Positions 17,527 through 25,726 of a stretch of 64,000 nt of DNA are shown piece by piece. Location: positions 1-64,000 of the forward strand of contig NZ_SNWD01000007.1 of the NCBI RefSeq assembly GCF_004361835.1, in the 5' to 3' direction. The translations under genes were made by a program, and so were the position numbers. The notes under the pieces were generated by a model, which was not told the origin of the DNA, ran no database searches, and was given only the letters and a program-made list of their open reading frames with translations. Position 1 is the first letter of the stretch. Each line of letters begins with the position of its first letter. The DNA comes from Stakelama pacifica (GTDB lineage Bacteria; Pseudomonadota; Alphaproteobacteria; Sphingomonadales; Sphingomonadaceae).

Positions 17527-20500
17527 CCGGCTATGCCGAACTCGCGGCGGCGACCAATTATTCGTTCCTGCGCGGGGCAAGCAGCGCCGCCGATATGGTG
17601 AAGGCGGCGATTTGCCACGGCCATACAGGCATCGGCATTGCCGATCGCAACACCGTGGCCGGGGTGGTGCGCGCGCATGTCGCGCTGAAGGAGATGCGCG
17701 AGGAATTGCCCGAATTAGGGCCTTTCCGGCTGGTCGTCGGCGCACGGCTGGCCTTTGCCGACGGTACGCCCGACATCATCGCCTATCCGATGACGCGCTA
17801 TGGCTGGGGCAGGCTCACCCGGCTGCTCACCACCGGCAATCTGCGCGCGCAAAAGGGCGAATGCATTTTGACGCTCGCCGATCTGGAGGCGCATCATGCG
17901 GACCTCGCCCTCCTCGCCATGCCGGGCGCTTCGGAGGAATTGCTGCGGCGGCTGAAGACGCGCTTTGCGGGGCGGCTCTGGCTGGGCGCGGTGATGCAGC
18001 GCAGCGGACGCGATGCGCGGATGCTGGTGCGGCAGCAGGGGATTGCGCTGGGTGCGGGCGTCCCGCTGATCGCGATCAACGATGCGCTTTATGCGGGGCC
18101 GGAGGCGCGGCCGCTGCACGATATCCTCACCGCGATCCGCGAAAAGACGACGGTGCAGGCGGCGGGGCGCAAACTTGCCGCCAATGCAGAGCGCCATCTG
18201 AAACCGGGCGAGGAGATGGCGCGGCTGTTCGCCGATGCGCCCGAAGCGCTGGACGAAATCGACCGGCTGATGGAGCGGATCGGCTTCACGCTCGATGATC
18301 TCAAATATGAATATCCGCACGAGCCGGTGCCGCCGGGCTATACCCCGCAAGGCTGGCTGACCGAACTGGTGTGGAGCGAATATCGCCGCCAATGGCCGGA
18401 GGGGCGGCCCGATCTCGCCGCCTTGCTGGAGGACGAATTGCGCATCGTCGGCGATGCCAAATATCCCGCGTATTTCCTCACCGTTCACGACATTGTCCGC
18501 TTTGCGCAAGGGGCGGGGATATTGTGTCAGGGACGCGGCAGTGCGGCCAATTCGGCGATCTGCTATGTGCTCGGCATCACCGCAGTCGATCCGGCGAAGC
18601 ATAATCTGCTCTTTTCGCGCTTCATCTCGCCCGAGCGCAAGGAGCCGCCCGATATCGATGTCGATTTCGAACATGAGCGGCGCGAAGAGGTGATGCAATA
18701 TATCTACAAACGCTATGGTCGCCATCGCGCAGGCATCGCCGCCACGGTCATCCATTATCGCCCGCGCAGTGCGGTGCGCGAGGTGGGAAAGGCGCTGGGG
18801 CTCACCGAGGATATCACCCAGCGTTTGTCCTCGACCATATGGGGCAGTTTTTCGAAACGCTATGATATGTCGCGCGCAAGCGAGGGGGGCCTTGATCCCG
18901 ACAATCCCGAAATCGCGCGGGTGCATCGCTTCGTTGAGCAAATCCTCGAATTTCCCCGCCATTTGTCGCAGCATGTCGGTGGTTTCGTGCTGACGCAGGA
19001 TCGGCTCGACGAAACCGTGCCGATCCATAATGCTGCAATGGCGGACCGTACGTTCATCGAATGGGATAAGGACGATATCGACGCGCTCGGCCTGATGAAG
19101 GTGGATGTGCTCGCGCTTGGCATGCTCACCTGCATTAAAAAGGCGTTCGACCTGATCAATCCGGTGCGGGAGGGCCTCCGCGACAAGAAAGACCGCCCTT
19201 CGACAGGCTCAGGGCAAACGGTGTGGGGGCCGGTTGGGCGCGCTGCGCGAGTTGCGGCACCCACTCCCGCTGCATCGCCCGTTGCGTCACCCATCCCCGT
19301 TGGTGCTGAGCCTGTCGAAGCACCGTTCTTCTCTTCCCACGGTGGGGGCACTCCATCGCTTGCCCCCTATACCCTCGCCAATATCCCCGACGATGCGCCC
19401 GATGTGTTCGACATGCTGTGCGCGGGCGACAGTATCGGGGTGTTTCAGGTCGAAAGCCGCGCCCAGATCAACATGCTGCCGCGTCTTCGCCCGCGCGCTT
19501 TTTACGACCTCGCCATTCAGGTTGCGATCGTGCGGCCAGGCCCGATTCAGGGCGATATGGTTCATCCCTATCTGCGCCGTCGTCAAAAGCGCGAAAAGGT
19601 CGACTATCCTTCGCCCGGACCGCCGCATGACCCGAACGAACTACGCGGCGTGCTGGGCAAGACATTGGGGGTGCCGCTGTTTCAGGAACAGGCGATGCGG
19701 CTCGCCATCGTCGCCGCCGACTTCACCCCCGCAGAAGCGAACAAATTGCGCCGCGCCATGGCGACCTTCCGCAATCTGGGGAAGATGGAGAATTTCGAGG
19801 AAAAGATGGTCGAAGGCATGGTCGCGCGCGGTTATGAGCGCGACTTCGCCCTGCGCTGTTTTCGGCAGATCGAAGGGTTTGGCAGCTATGGCTTTCCCGA
19901 AAGCCATGCCATCGCCTTTGCGCGGCTGGTCTGGGTGTCCTCCTATCTCAAATGCCGCTATCCGGCGGCCTTTGCGGCGGCGCTGCTCAATTCGCAGCCC
20001 ATGGGATTTTACGCCCCCGCCCAGATCGTTCGCGATGCACGCCAGCATGGCGTGACGGTGCGCGAAATCGATATCAATCACAGCCATTGGGACAATAGCC
20101 TTGAAGGTGATCCTGCCTCACCCGCGCTGCGGCTAGGCTTTCGGCAGATCAGCGGGTTCAAGCAGGAATGGGGGGACGCCATCGGCGCCGCGCGCCCATA
20201 CGATACGGTGGAACAGCTTGCCCGCCATGCCCGGTTGCCGCGCCGTGCGCTCAACCTGCTCGCCGATGCCGATGCGCTGCGCTCGATCGGGCTCGACAGG
20301 CGGGAAGGGCTGTGGGAGGCGCGGCGTACCCCGGTCGGGGAATTGCCGTTATTCGCCGCCGCCGATGCCCGCGAACTGGGTGCCGAGCCGCATGTCCCGC
20401 TGCCCGAAATGGCGCTGAGCGAACATGTCGCCGCCGATTATCAGGTGACGCGCCTGTCGCTCAAAGCGCATCCGATGACGTTCCTGCGCCCGCTATTCGA

Positions 20501-20912
20501 TGACGAGGGTGTCACCCCCTGCGCCGTGCTGCGCCATTGCAAGGCGGGGCAGCGGGTAAAGGTTGCGGGCGTCGTGCTGGTGCGCCAGCGGCCGGGCGAG
20601 GGCAAGGCGATCTTCGTCACGATCGAGGATGAGGACGGCATCGCCAATATCGTGCTGTGGCTGCGCACGTTCGAGGCGCAGCGGCGCGCGGTGATGGCTG
20701 CGCGGCTGATGCTGGTCGAGGGCGAGGTGCAGAAAAGCCCGGAAGGCGTGATCCATGTCATGGGTGCGCGGGTGCATGACCGCTCCGCCGAACTGGGGCG
20801 GTTATCCGCGACGCACCGCACCCGCGCGCAATTGTCGCGCGCCGATGTGTTCAAACATCCGCAGCATCCGCGCAATGTGCGCATCCTCCCCAATTCGCGG
20901 GACTTTCATTGA
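17523..20912 (+). CDS. dnaE2: DnaE2, error-prone C-family DNA polymerase
   Basis: A 1129-residue C-family polymerase of the DnaE2 type. Domains in order: PHP domain (from TNYSFLRGASSAADM), palm with catalytic aspartates in PDIDVDF near residue 378, fingers (FGSYGFPESHAIAFARLVWVS region), tandem HhH, and a C-terminal OB domain with the family ending RDFH. It performs mutagenic translesion synthesis after SOS induction with ImuA and ImuB. Residues about 553-612 are an extra low-complexity segment encoded by two dispersed repeats in inverted orientation plus a Pro/Ala/Val-rich spacer, before the conserved DMLCAGDSIGVFQVESRAQ. The frame is kept, so the gene should be functional if the loop is tolerated. 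Confidence 0.94.
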   Translation: MTGYAELAAATNYSFLRGASSAADMVKAAICHGHTGIGIADRNTVAGVVRAHVALKEMREELPELGPFRLVVGARLAFADGTPDIIAYPMTRYGWGRLTRLLTTGNLRAQKGECILTLADLEAHHADLALLAMPGASEELLRRLKTRFAGRLWLGAVMQRSGRDARMLVRQQGIALGAGVPLIAINDALYAGPEARPLHDILTAIREKTTVQAAGRKLAANAERHLKPGEEMARLFADAPEALDEIDRLMERIGFTLDDLKYEYPHEPVPPGYTPQGWLTELVWSEYRRQWPEGRPDLAALLEDELRIVGDAKYPAYFLTVHDIVRFAQGAGILCQGRGSAANSAICYVLGITAVDPAKHNLLFSRFISPERKEPPDIDVDFEHERREEVMQYIYKRYGRHRAGIAATVIHYRPRSAVREVGKALGLTEDITQRLSSTIWGSFSKRYDMSRASEGGLDPDNPEIARVHRFVEQILEFPRHLSQHVGGFVLTQDRLDETVPIHNAAMADRTFIEWDKDDIDALGLMKVDVLALGMLTCIKKAFDLINPVREGLRDKKDRPSTGSGQTVWGPVGRAARVAAPTPAASPVASPIPVGAEPVEAPFFSSHGGGTPSLAPYTLANIPDDAPDVFDMLCAGDSIGVFQVESRAQINMLPRLRPRAFYDLAIQVAIVRPGPIQGDMVHPYLRRRQKREKVDYPSPGPPHDPNELRGVLGKTLGVPLFQEQAMRLAIVAADFTPAEANKLRRAMATFRNLGKMENFEEKMVEGMVARGYERDFALRCFRQIEGFGSYGFPESHAIAFARLVWVSSYLKCRYPAAFAAALLNSQPMGFYAPAQIVRDARQHGVTVREIDINHSHWDNSLEGDPASPALRLGFRQISGFKQEWGDAIGAARPYDTVEQLARHARLPRRALNLLADADALRSIGLDRREGLWEARRTPVGELPLFAAADARELGAEPHVPLPEMALSEHVAADYQVTRLSLKAHPMTFLRPLFDDEGVTPCAVLRHCKAGQRVKVAGVVLVRQRPGEGKAIFVTIEDEDGIANIVLWLRTFEAQRRAVMAARLMLVEGEVQKSPEGVIHVMGARVHDRSAELGRLSATHRTRAQLSRADVFKHPQHPRNVRILPNSRDFH
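19196..19325. repeat. Inverted pair of dispersed repeats inside dnaE2
   Basis: The direct copy (19196-19221) carries TTCGACAGGCTCAGGGCAAA, and the inverted copy (19297-19325) carries GTGCTGAGCCTGTCGAAGCA. They flank a 75-bp spacer that itself has short tandem-like units (CCCGCTGCATCGCCCGTTGC). The whole unit is in frame and encodes a Pro/Ala/Val-rich loop in DnaE2. Confidence 0.75.
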
Positions 20913-20935
20913 TGGGGCTGCCGCGTGTCCCGGTC

Positions 20936-21137
20936 GTCATTGCGAGGGGCGAAGCGACGCGGCAATCCAGCGTGCGCGCGGATCAAAACGGCCTTATCCG
21001 TGACTTGGTTTTGCGAGGCATGCCGGAATTAGCTGCAACACTGACTCCGCAGCCCGCTTCCGTGAAGCCAGGCTAGTCCCAATATATTCCGATGTGGCGC
21101 AGGTGGCTCTGGATTGCTTCGCTTCGCTCGCAATGAC
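20936..21137. repeat. Inverted pair of GTCATTGCGAG-type dispersed repeats
   Basis: The dnaE2-pncB gap of about 320 bp holds no gene. It contains one copy of a repeat starting GTCATTGCGAGG and ending GGCAATCCAG (20936-20970), and a second, inverted copy starting CTGGATTGCTTCG and ending GCAATGAC (21109-21137). The two can pair over about 28 bp with small bulges and could form a long stem that acts as a terminator or mRNA end for the mutasome operon. The 138 bp between them show no frame or RNA gene that I recognise. Confidence 0.7.
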
Positions 21138-21234
21138 GGCGGTCGGCTGAGGTGTGGCAAGACTTGACGCCGGGCCGCCCGCACCGCACCGCTGCGTTTT
21201 TGCCCCGCCCGCTAAGCCCCCGCAAGGACGCCGG

Positions 21235-22536
21235 ATGACCGTTACCGATATTGCCCGCCGCACCTATGATCACGGCTGGCGGCTCGACCCCATCGTTCGC
21301 AGCCTGCTCGACACCGATTTCTACAAGCTGCTGATGCTGCAGATGATCTGGCGGCTGCACCGCGATGTGTCGGCGACCTTCACCCTGATCAACCGCACCA
21401 AAAGCGTCCGGCTGGCCGAGGTGATCGACGAAGCCGCGCTGCGCGATCAGCTCGACCATGCGCGCTCGCTGCGCTTCACTAATAAGGAGCTGATCTGGCT
21501 GGCGGGCAACAGCTTTTACGGCAAGGCGCGGATGTTCGAGCCCGATTTCATCGCCTGGCTCGCCGACTTCCGCCTGCCCGATTATGATCTGCGCGTCATG
21601 GACGGGCAGTTCGAGCTGCATTTCGAAGGCCACTGGACGCATACGACCATGTGGGAAATCCCGGCGCTGGCGATCGTCAACGAGCTGCGTTCGCGCGCGC
21701 TGCTGCGCGGTCGCGGGCGGTTCGAGCTGGATATTCTCTACGCTCGCGCAAAGGCGAAATTATGGGACAAGGTGGAGCGGCTGCGCGCGCTGCCCGATCT
21801 GGTCCTCTCCGATTTCGGTACAAGGCGGCGGCACGGGTTTCTGTGGCAGCGCTGGTGTGTCGAGGCGCTGAAAGAGGGACTGGGCGACCGGTTTATCGGC
21901 AGTTCGAACGTGCTGATCGCGATGGACGCCGATCTGGAAGCGATCGGCACCAATGCGCACGAACTGCCCATGGTGCTCGCCGCGCTGGCTGAGGACGATG
22001 CGGGCGTCGCTGCCGCGCCCTATCGCGTGCTGGAGGAATGGCAGGCCAATTATGACGGCAATCTGCTGATCGCGCTGCCCGATGCGTTCGGCACCCAATC
22101 CTTCCTTGCCCATGCGCCCGAATGGCTGGCCGACTGGACCGGCTTTCGCCCCGACAGCATGCCCCCGATCGAAGCGGGCGAGCAGATCATCGCATGGTGG
22201 CAGGCGCATGGCCGCGATCCGCGTACCAAACGGCTGATCTTTTCCGACGGCATGGATGTCGATGAGATTGAGCGCGTCTATCACCACTTCCATGGCAGGG
22301 TGCGGATGAGCTTCGGCTGGGGCACCAACCTCACCAATGATTTTCGTGGGTGCGACCCGCGCGGGGCGTCGCTCGACCCGATCTCGATCGTCGCCAAGGT
22401 AACCAGCGCCAATGGCCGCCCGGCGGTGAAACTGTCCGACAATCCCGAAAAGGCGACCGGCGACCCGGCAGAAATCGAACGCTATCTGCGCATTTTCGGC
22501 GGCAAGGGTCGCAGCGCGCAGGCGGTGGAGGTGTAG
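21235..22536 (+). CDS. pncB: Nicotinate phosphoribosyltransferase
   Basis: A 433-residue NAPRTase (EC 6.3.4.21) of the NAD salvage pathway, converting nicotinate and PRPP to nicotinate mononucleotide with ATP hydrolysis. Motifs seen are [16 protein letters not shown] at the N-terminus, [15 protein letters not shown] in the catalytic core, [20 protein letters not shown], and [11 protein letters not shown] with [10 protein letters not shown] toward the C-terminus. I take the ATG at 21235, preceded by AAGGAC; the frame is open further upstream, but that sequence does not look like the family. It stands alone, convergent with the SDR gene. Confidence 0.93.
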   Translation: MTVTDIARRTYDHGWRLDPIVRSLLDTDFYKLLMLQMIWRLHRDVSATFTLINRTKSVRLAEVIDEAALRDQLDHARSLRFTNKELIWLAGNSFYGKARMFEPDFIAWLADFRLPDYDLRVMDGQFELHFEGHWTHTTMWEIPALAIVNELRSRALLRGRGRFELDILYARAKAKLWDKVERLRALPDLVLSDFGTRRRHGFLWQRWCVEALKEGLGDRFIGSSNVLIAMDADLEAIGTNAHELPMVLAALAEDDAGVAAAPYRVLEEWQANYDGNLLIALPDAFGTQSFLAHAPEWLADWTGFRPDSMPPIEAGEQIIAWWQAHGRDPRTKRLIFSDGMDVDEIERVYHHFHGRVRMSFGWGTNLTNDFRGCDPRGASLDPISIVAKVTSANGRPAVKLSDNPEKATGDPAEIERYLRIFGGKGRSAQAVEV

Positions 22537-22538
22537 TA

Positions 22539-22568
22539 GCGAACGCCGCCCCTCAGAGCGGCGTTCGC
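22539..22568. terminator. Bidirectional terminator hairpin, pncB / SDR
   Basis: GCGAACGCCGC and GCGGCGTTCGC pair perfectly over 11 bp around an 8-nt loop. It starts 2 bp after the pncB stop and ends 16 bp before the stop of the convergent SDR gene. No T-tract follows on either strand. Confidence 0.65.
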
Positions 22569-22583
22569 GAGGCGGTTCGTCGA

Positions 22584-23309
22584 TTACATATCTGCGGCGG
22601 TGGGGCGCACGATAATCTCGTTCACATCGATGCCTTCAGGCTGTTCGAGCGCGAAGCGGATGGCCCGGGCGAGGGCGTCGGGCTTCAGCGATTTCTTGCG
22701 CCACTCTTTAAGGCCGGCGGCGACATCGGGATCGGTGATGTCGTTGCCCAGTTCGGTTTCGGTCACGCCGGGGGAAATGATAGTAGAACGGATGTCGTCA
22801 TGCTCCTGGCGCAGGCCGTCGGTGATTGCCCAGACCGCATATTTCGTCCCGCAATAGACGGCGGCCGTCGGCAATACGGTATGTGCCGCCACTGAGGCGA
22901 CATTCACGACATGCCCGCTGCCCTGTTCGATGAAGGACGGCAGTACTGCCGCGATGCCGTTGAGAATGCCATGGATATTGACGTCGATCATCCGCTTCCA
23001 TTCGTCACGCTTCAGCGCAGCGAGCGGCGATAGCGGCATCACACCGGCATTGTTGACCAGCGCGTCGATGCGTCCGAAGCGCTCCTTTGCTGCGCTCACA
23101 AATGCTTCGAAGTCATCGCCGTCCGTGACGTCGAGCGCACGCCATTGCACCGCATCGCCCAGTTCGTTCGACAGCGCTTCCAGCCGATCGCCGCGCCGCG
23201 CGCCAATGAACAGCTTTGCGCCGGTATGCGCGAGTTCGCGCACCGTTGCTTCGCCGATTCCGCTCGATGCGCCGCTAATCAGCACCACTTTCTCATTCAA
23301 TCCGGTCAT
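22584..23309 (-). CDS. Short-chain dehydrogenase/reductase, classical SDR
   Basis: A 241-residue NAD(P)-dependent classical SDR. The cofactor loop GASSGIG (13-19), NNAG near 87-90, the catalytic Ser region VVNVASVAA, and YCGTK (Tyr/Lys catalytic pair) are all present. The basic residues in GARRGDR after beta-2 suggest NADP(H) preference. AAAGGA precedes the ATG. It diverges from the AraC-family regulator 149 bp away, a common SDR/AraC arrangement in which the regulator controls the reductase. The substrate cannot be read. Confidence 0.9.
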   Translation of the reverse strand: MTGLNEKVVLISGASSGIGEATVRELAHTGAKLFIGARRGDRLEALSNELGDAVQWRALDVTDGDDFEAFVSAAKERFGRIDALVNNAGVMPLSPLAALKRDEWKRMIDVNIHGILNGIAAVLPSFIEQGSGHVVNVASVAAHTVLPTAAVYCGTKYAVWAITDGLRQEHDDIRSTIISPGVTETELGNDITDPDVAAGLKEWRKKSLKPDALARAIRFALEQPEGIDVNEIIVRPTAADM

Positions 23310-23457
23310 GTCGGGTCCTTTCCCTCTTACTGCTGAAGTTCAGATGGGGTCGAACCCGCCGGGGGAGGTAGAAGGATTGCCCGAACCTGTTGCACGATCC
23401 TCCAAAAGCGCAACGATGGCGATTGCGCGCGTGCGCGGACGGTGGGAAGGCTGAGCG

Positions 23458-24354
23458 ATGAGGAAGATCGAGGAACTTGCGGCAGCGATCGAACATCACG
23501 GCGTGAATCAGGGTATTTCGGCGACGGCGATACCCAATCTCTCGCTGATTCGAGCGGACCGCGTCAGTGTGCCGGTGCCCGCCGTCTATGAGGCATCCTG
23601 TTGCATAATTGCCCAGGGCGCCAAGCAGGTGTCGCTGGGCGACCAGCATCTGTTTTACGATGCGACGAAATATCTGATCGCGTCGGTCGACCTGCCCGTT
23701 GTCGGGCATGTGCAGGAGGCGAGTCCTGAACAGCCATATCTATGCTGCAAGATCGACCTGAACCTTGCCGCGCTGAACGACATGATCATGTCGCAGGGTA
23801 TGCCCGCAGCGCCAACCGATCTGCCCGTAATGGCCGTGTATCCGACCGACCCTGATTTGCTCGACGCAGCCTGCCGGTTGATCGGGCTGCTCGACCAGCC
23901 GGACAGCATCGCTACGCTTGCGCCGCTGATCGAGCGGGAAATTCTCTATCGCCTCCTTACCGGCCCGCATGGTGCGTTGCTCCGCCATCAGGCACGCGCC
24001 GACAGCCATCTCAATCAGGTGAGCCGCGCTATCCGGCTTATCCGCGAACGGTTCGAAGAGCGGTTGCGGATCGGGGAAATAGCGGCCGCCGCCGGGATGA
24101 GCGAATCCTCGCTTCACGCCCATTTCAAATCGATCACGCGCATGACGCCGATCGAGTTTCAGAAGCAATTGCGCCTTCAGGAAGCAAGGCGGCTGATGAC
24201 GAGCAGCGGCAGCAGCGCGAGTGAGGCGGGGTTCGCGGTGGGCTATGACAGCCCGTCACAGTTCAGCCGCGAATATCGGCGGCTGTTCGGCCTCGCCCCT
24301 CGTCAGGATGTCGATCGGCTGCGGGCAGAAGATCGCTATGTCGGCGCGGTTTAG
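23458..24354 (+). CDS. AraC-family transcriptional regulator (AraC_N type)
   Basis: A 298-residue regulator. Residues about 15-170 form the AraC_N-type effector domain (PF06719 style, with YEASCCIIAQGAKQVSLGD), and about 195-285 the double helix-turn-helix, with IGEIAAAAGMSESSLHAHFK and the second motif SEAGFAVGYDSPSQFSREYRRLFG. It probably regulates the divergent SDR gene. The last 4 bp overlap the end of the convergent MORN-repeat gene. Confidence 0.9.
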   Translation: MRKIEELAAAIEHHGVNQGISATAIPNLSLIRADRVSVPVPAVYEASCCIIAQGAKQVSLGDQHLFYDATKYLIASVDLPVVGHVQEASPEQPYLCCKIDLNLAALNDMIMSQGMPAAPTDLPVMAVYPTDPDLLDAACRLIGLLDQPDSIATLAPLIEREILYRLLTGPHGALLRHQARADSHLNQVSRAIRLIRERFEERLRIGEIAAAAGMSESSLHAHFKSITRMTPIEFQKQLRLQEARRLMTSSGSSASEAGFAVGYDSPSQFSREYRRLFGLAPRQDVDRLRAEDRYVGAV

Positions 24355-25316
24355 CCGGATGGCGCCGTCGCTGACTCGTCCGCCCCGCAGGCTTTGTCCC
24401 TATGGATCGGCTCGGACAGCAGCTTGTGATTATACGCCTCGACCCGTTCGACGATTGCATCGCCCCGTCGCAGCGTTTCCAGCTTGTAGATATCGGGGGT
24501 GAAGGAATAGCCGATTTCGGCAAGCCGCGCCGGATCGTCGGTGCCGCTTTGCACGATGGTGCGGGTCAGGCAGCCCTCATATTCGGTCGTTTTCAATCCC
24601 CGCCCATAGCCCGGAATATCAACGGGAAAGGTCGTGCGGCGCAAGCTGCCGTCGACATTCCACACATAGCCGCTGACGAACGCTCCTTCCGGCGAATATT
24701 CGTACCGGCGTAGCAGACGGCCGTTGGTATCGCTCCACAGCGCCTGAATGCCGGTGCGGCGGCCCATTTGGAAATGGGTAACTTTGATCGCCTGACCGGA
24801 GGGCGCATATTCGACAACGGTGCCGTCAGCGCGGCCGTGGCGATAGTCGCCGCGCTCGAGAAGATGCCCTTGCTTGTCATAATCGGCATAGGGACCGTTG
24901 CGTTTCCCGTCACGATATTGAGCGCGCGCGGCAAGGCGGCCGTTTTCGTGATAGATGCGATAATCCCCTTCCAGCCCTTTCGGACCGTATGTCCATGCCT
25001 CTTTGGGCGCGCCATCGGGAAACCAGCTGCGATAGGCACCGTCCAGCGCTCCCGCCTGCCAGTGCCGTTCCATCATCAGCGTGCCATTCTCGTAGAATTG
25101 CCGATCGCGCCCCTGTTTCTCGCCACCTTCGCAGCCGACCTCGCGCATCAGCATGCCATCGTCGCGGCGCAGTTCGACAATGCCCGAAAAGCGAGGACGC
25201 CCTTCCACCCTGCACAGGTCGCTTTCCGCGACGCTTTCATGGTTCGGTATGACCATGCGTTCCTGCGATGGCGCAGAGGCTACCAGCAATGCGGCGAAAA
25301 CCAGGGTCAGCGTCAT
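24351..25316 (-). CDS. Secreted MORN-repeat (YwqK-like) protein
   Basis: A 321-residue protein with a signal peptide (MTLTLVFAALLVASAPSQ) and a run of MORN_2-type repeats, for example FYENGTLMMERHWQAGALDG, IYHENGRLAARAQYRDGKRN and YDKQGHLLERGDYRHGRAD. Such repeats form beta-hairpin strips of unclear molecular role in bacteria, and the YwqK antitoxin label often attached to them is not supported by any toxin gene here. The longer open frame upstream is not used because the ATG at 25316 begins a clear signal peptide and overlaps the previous stop (ATGA). Two cysteines near the N-terminus and two near the C-terminus could pair in the periplasm. Confidence 0.75.
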   Translation of the reverse strand: MTLTLVFAALLVASAPSQERMVIPNHESVAESDLCRVEGRPRFSGIVELRRDDGMLMREVGCEGGEKQGRDRQFYENGTLMMERHWQAGALDGAYRSWFPDGAPKEAWTYGPKGLEGDYRIYHENGRLAARAQYRDGKRNGPYADYDKQGHLLERGDYRHGRADGTVVEYAPSGQAIKVTHFQMGRRTGIQALWSDTNGRLLRRYEYSPEGAFVSGYVWNVDGSLRRTTFPVDIPGYGRGLKTTEYEGCLTRTIVQSGTDDPARLAEIGYSFTPDIYKLETLRRGDAIVERVEAYNHKLLSEPIHRDKACGADESATAPSG

Positions 25317-25519
25317 GACGGGCGCTGGCGCACGAAAAAGCTGGCGACGAGCAATACGAGGCTTACGCCCATAACCGTGCCGCCGAGCGACCAGAGCGTC
25401 TGCGCATCGTTCGCCGTTACGCCGTCCATGAACAGCGGCATGCCGAAACAGCCAAGCGCGACGATCACGCCGATAGTGCCGAAATAGCGGAGCAGGGCTT
25501 TTCTGGGATTGCGTGCCAT
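25313..25519 (-). CDS. Small two-helix membrane protein, unknown function
   Basis: A 68-residue protein starting MARNPRKALLRYFG, with hydrophobic segments at about 14-33 and 42-61 and a basic C-terminal tail (FVRQRPS). Positive charges at the N-terminus suggest both ends face the cytoplasm. Its stop overlaps the start of the MORN-repeat gene, so the two are co-translated. I do not recognise the family. Confidence 0.65.
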   Translation of the reverse strand: MARNPRKALLRYFGTIGVIVALGCFGMPLFMDGVTANDAQTLWSLGGTVMGVSLVLLVASFFVRQRPS

Positions 25520-25614
25520 GGCCGCGCCATAACCGCGGCGTCCCTGCCGGGGCAAGCGTACCCGGCCGGACCGTCTTATCGCGTGCACGGCATATCGGGT
25601 CCGCGACATGCAAA

Positions 25615-25655
25615 CGGCCCGAGACGCGCCGGGGGGAGGGACGCGGCTCGGGCCG
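25615..25655 (-). terminator. Imperfect hairpin downstream of TonB-dependent receptor
   Basis: CGGCCCGAGACGCG and CGCGGCTCGGGCCG pair over 13 of 14 positions around a G-rich 13-nt loop, 72 bp past the receptor stop. On the minus strand only three Ts follow, so it may be a stabilising 3' hairpin more than an intrinsic terminator. Confidence 0.5.
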
Positions 25656-25726
25656 GTGCGGAACGCAGTACCCGCGTGCTTCCCCTGTCGCCGGACCGGG
25701 AAGCGCGCGGGGCTATGCGCGCCGGA

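Noticed and set aside
15988..17745. A 585-codon minus-strand frame opposite imuB and the dnaE2 start
   Set aside because: It is Arg/His-rich without motifs and crosses two well-supported genes on the other strand.
24351..25316. Toxin-antitoxin assignment of the MORN-repeat protein (YwqK antitoxin naming)
   Set aside because: The protein has a signal peptide, there is no toxin-like neighbour, and MORN repeats alone do not support the role.
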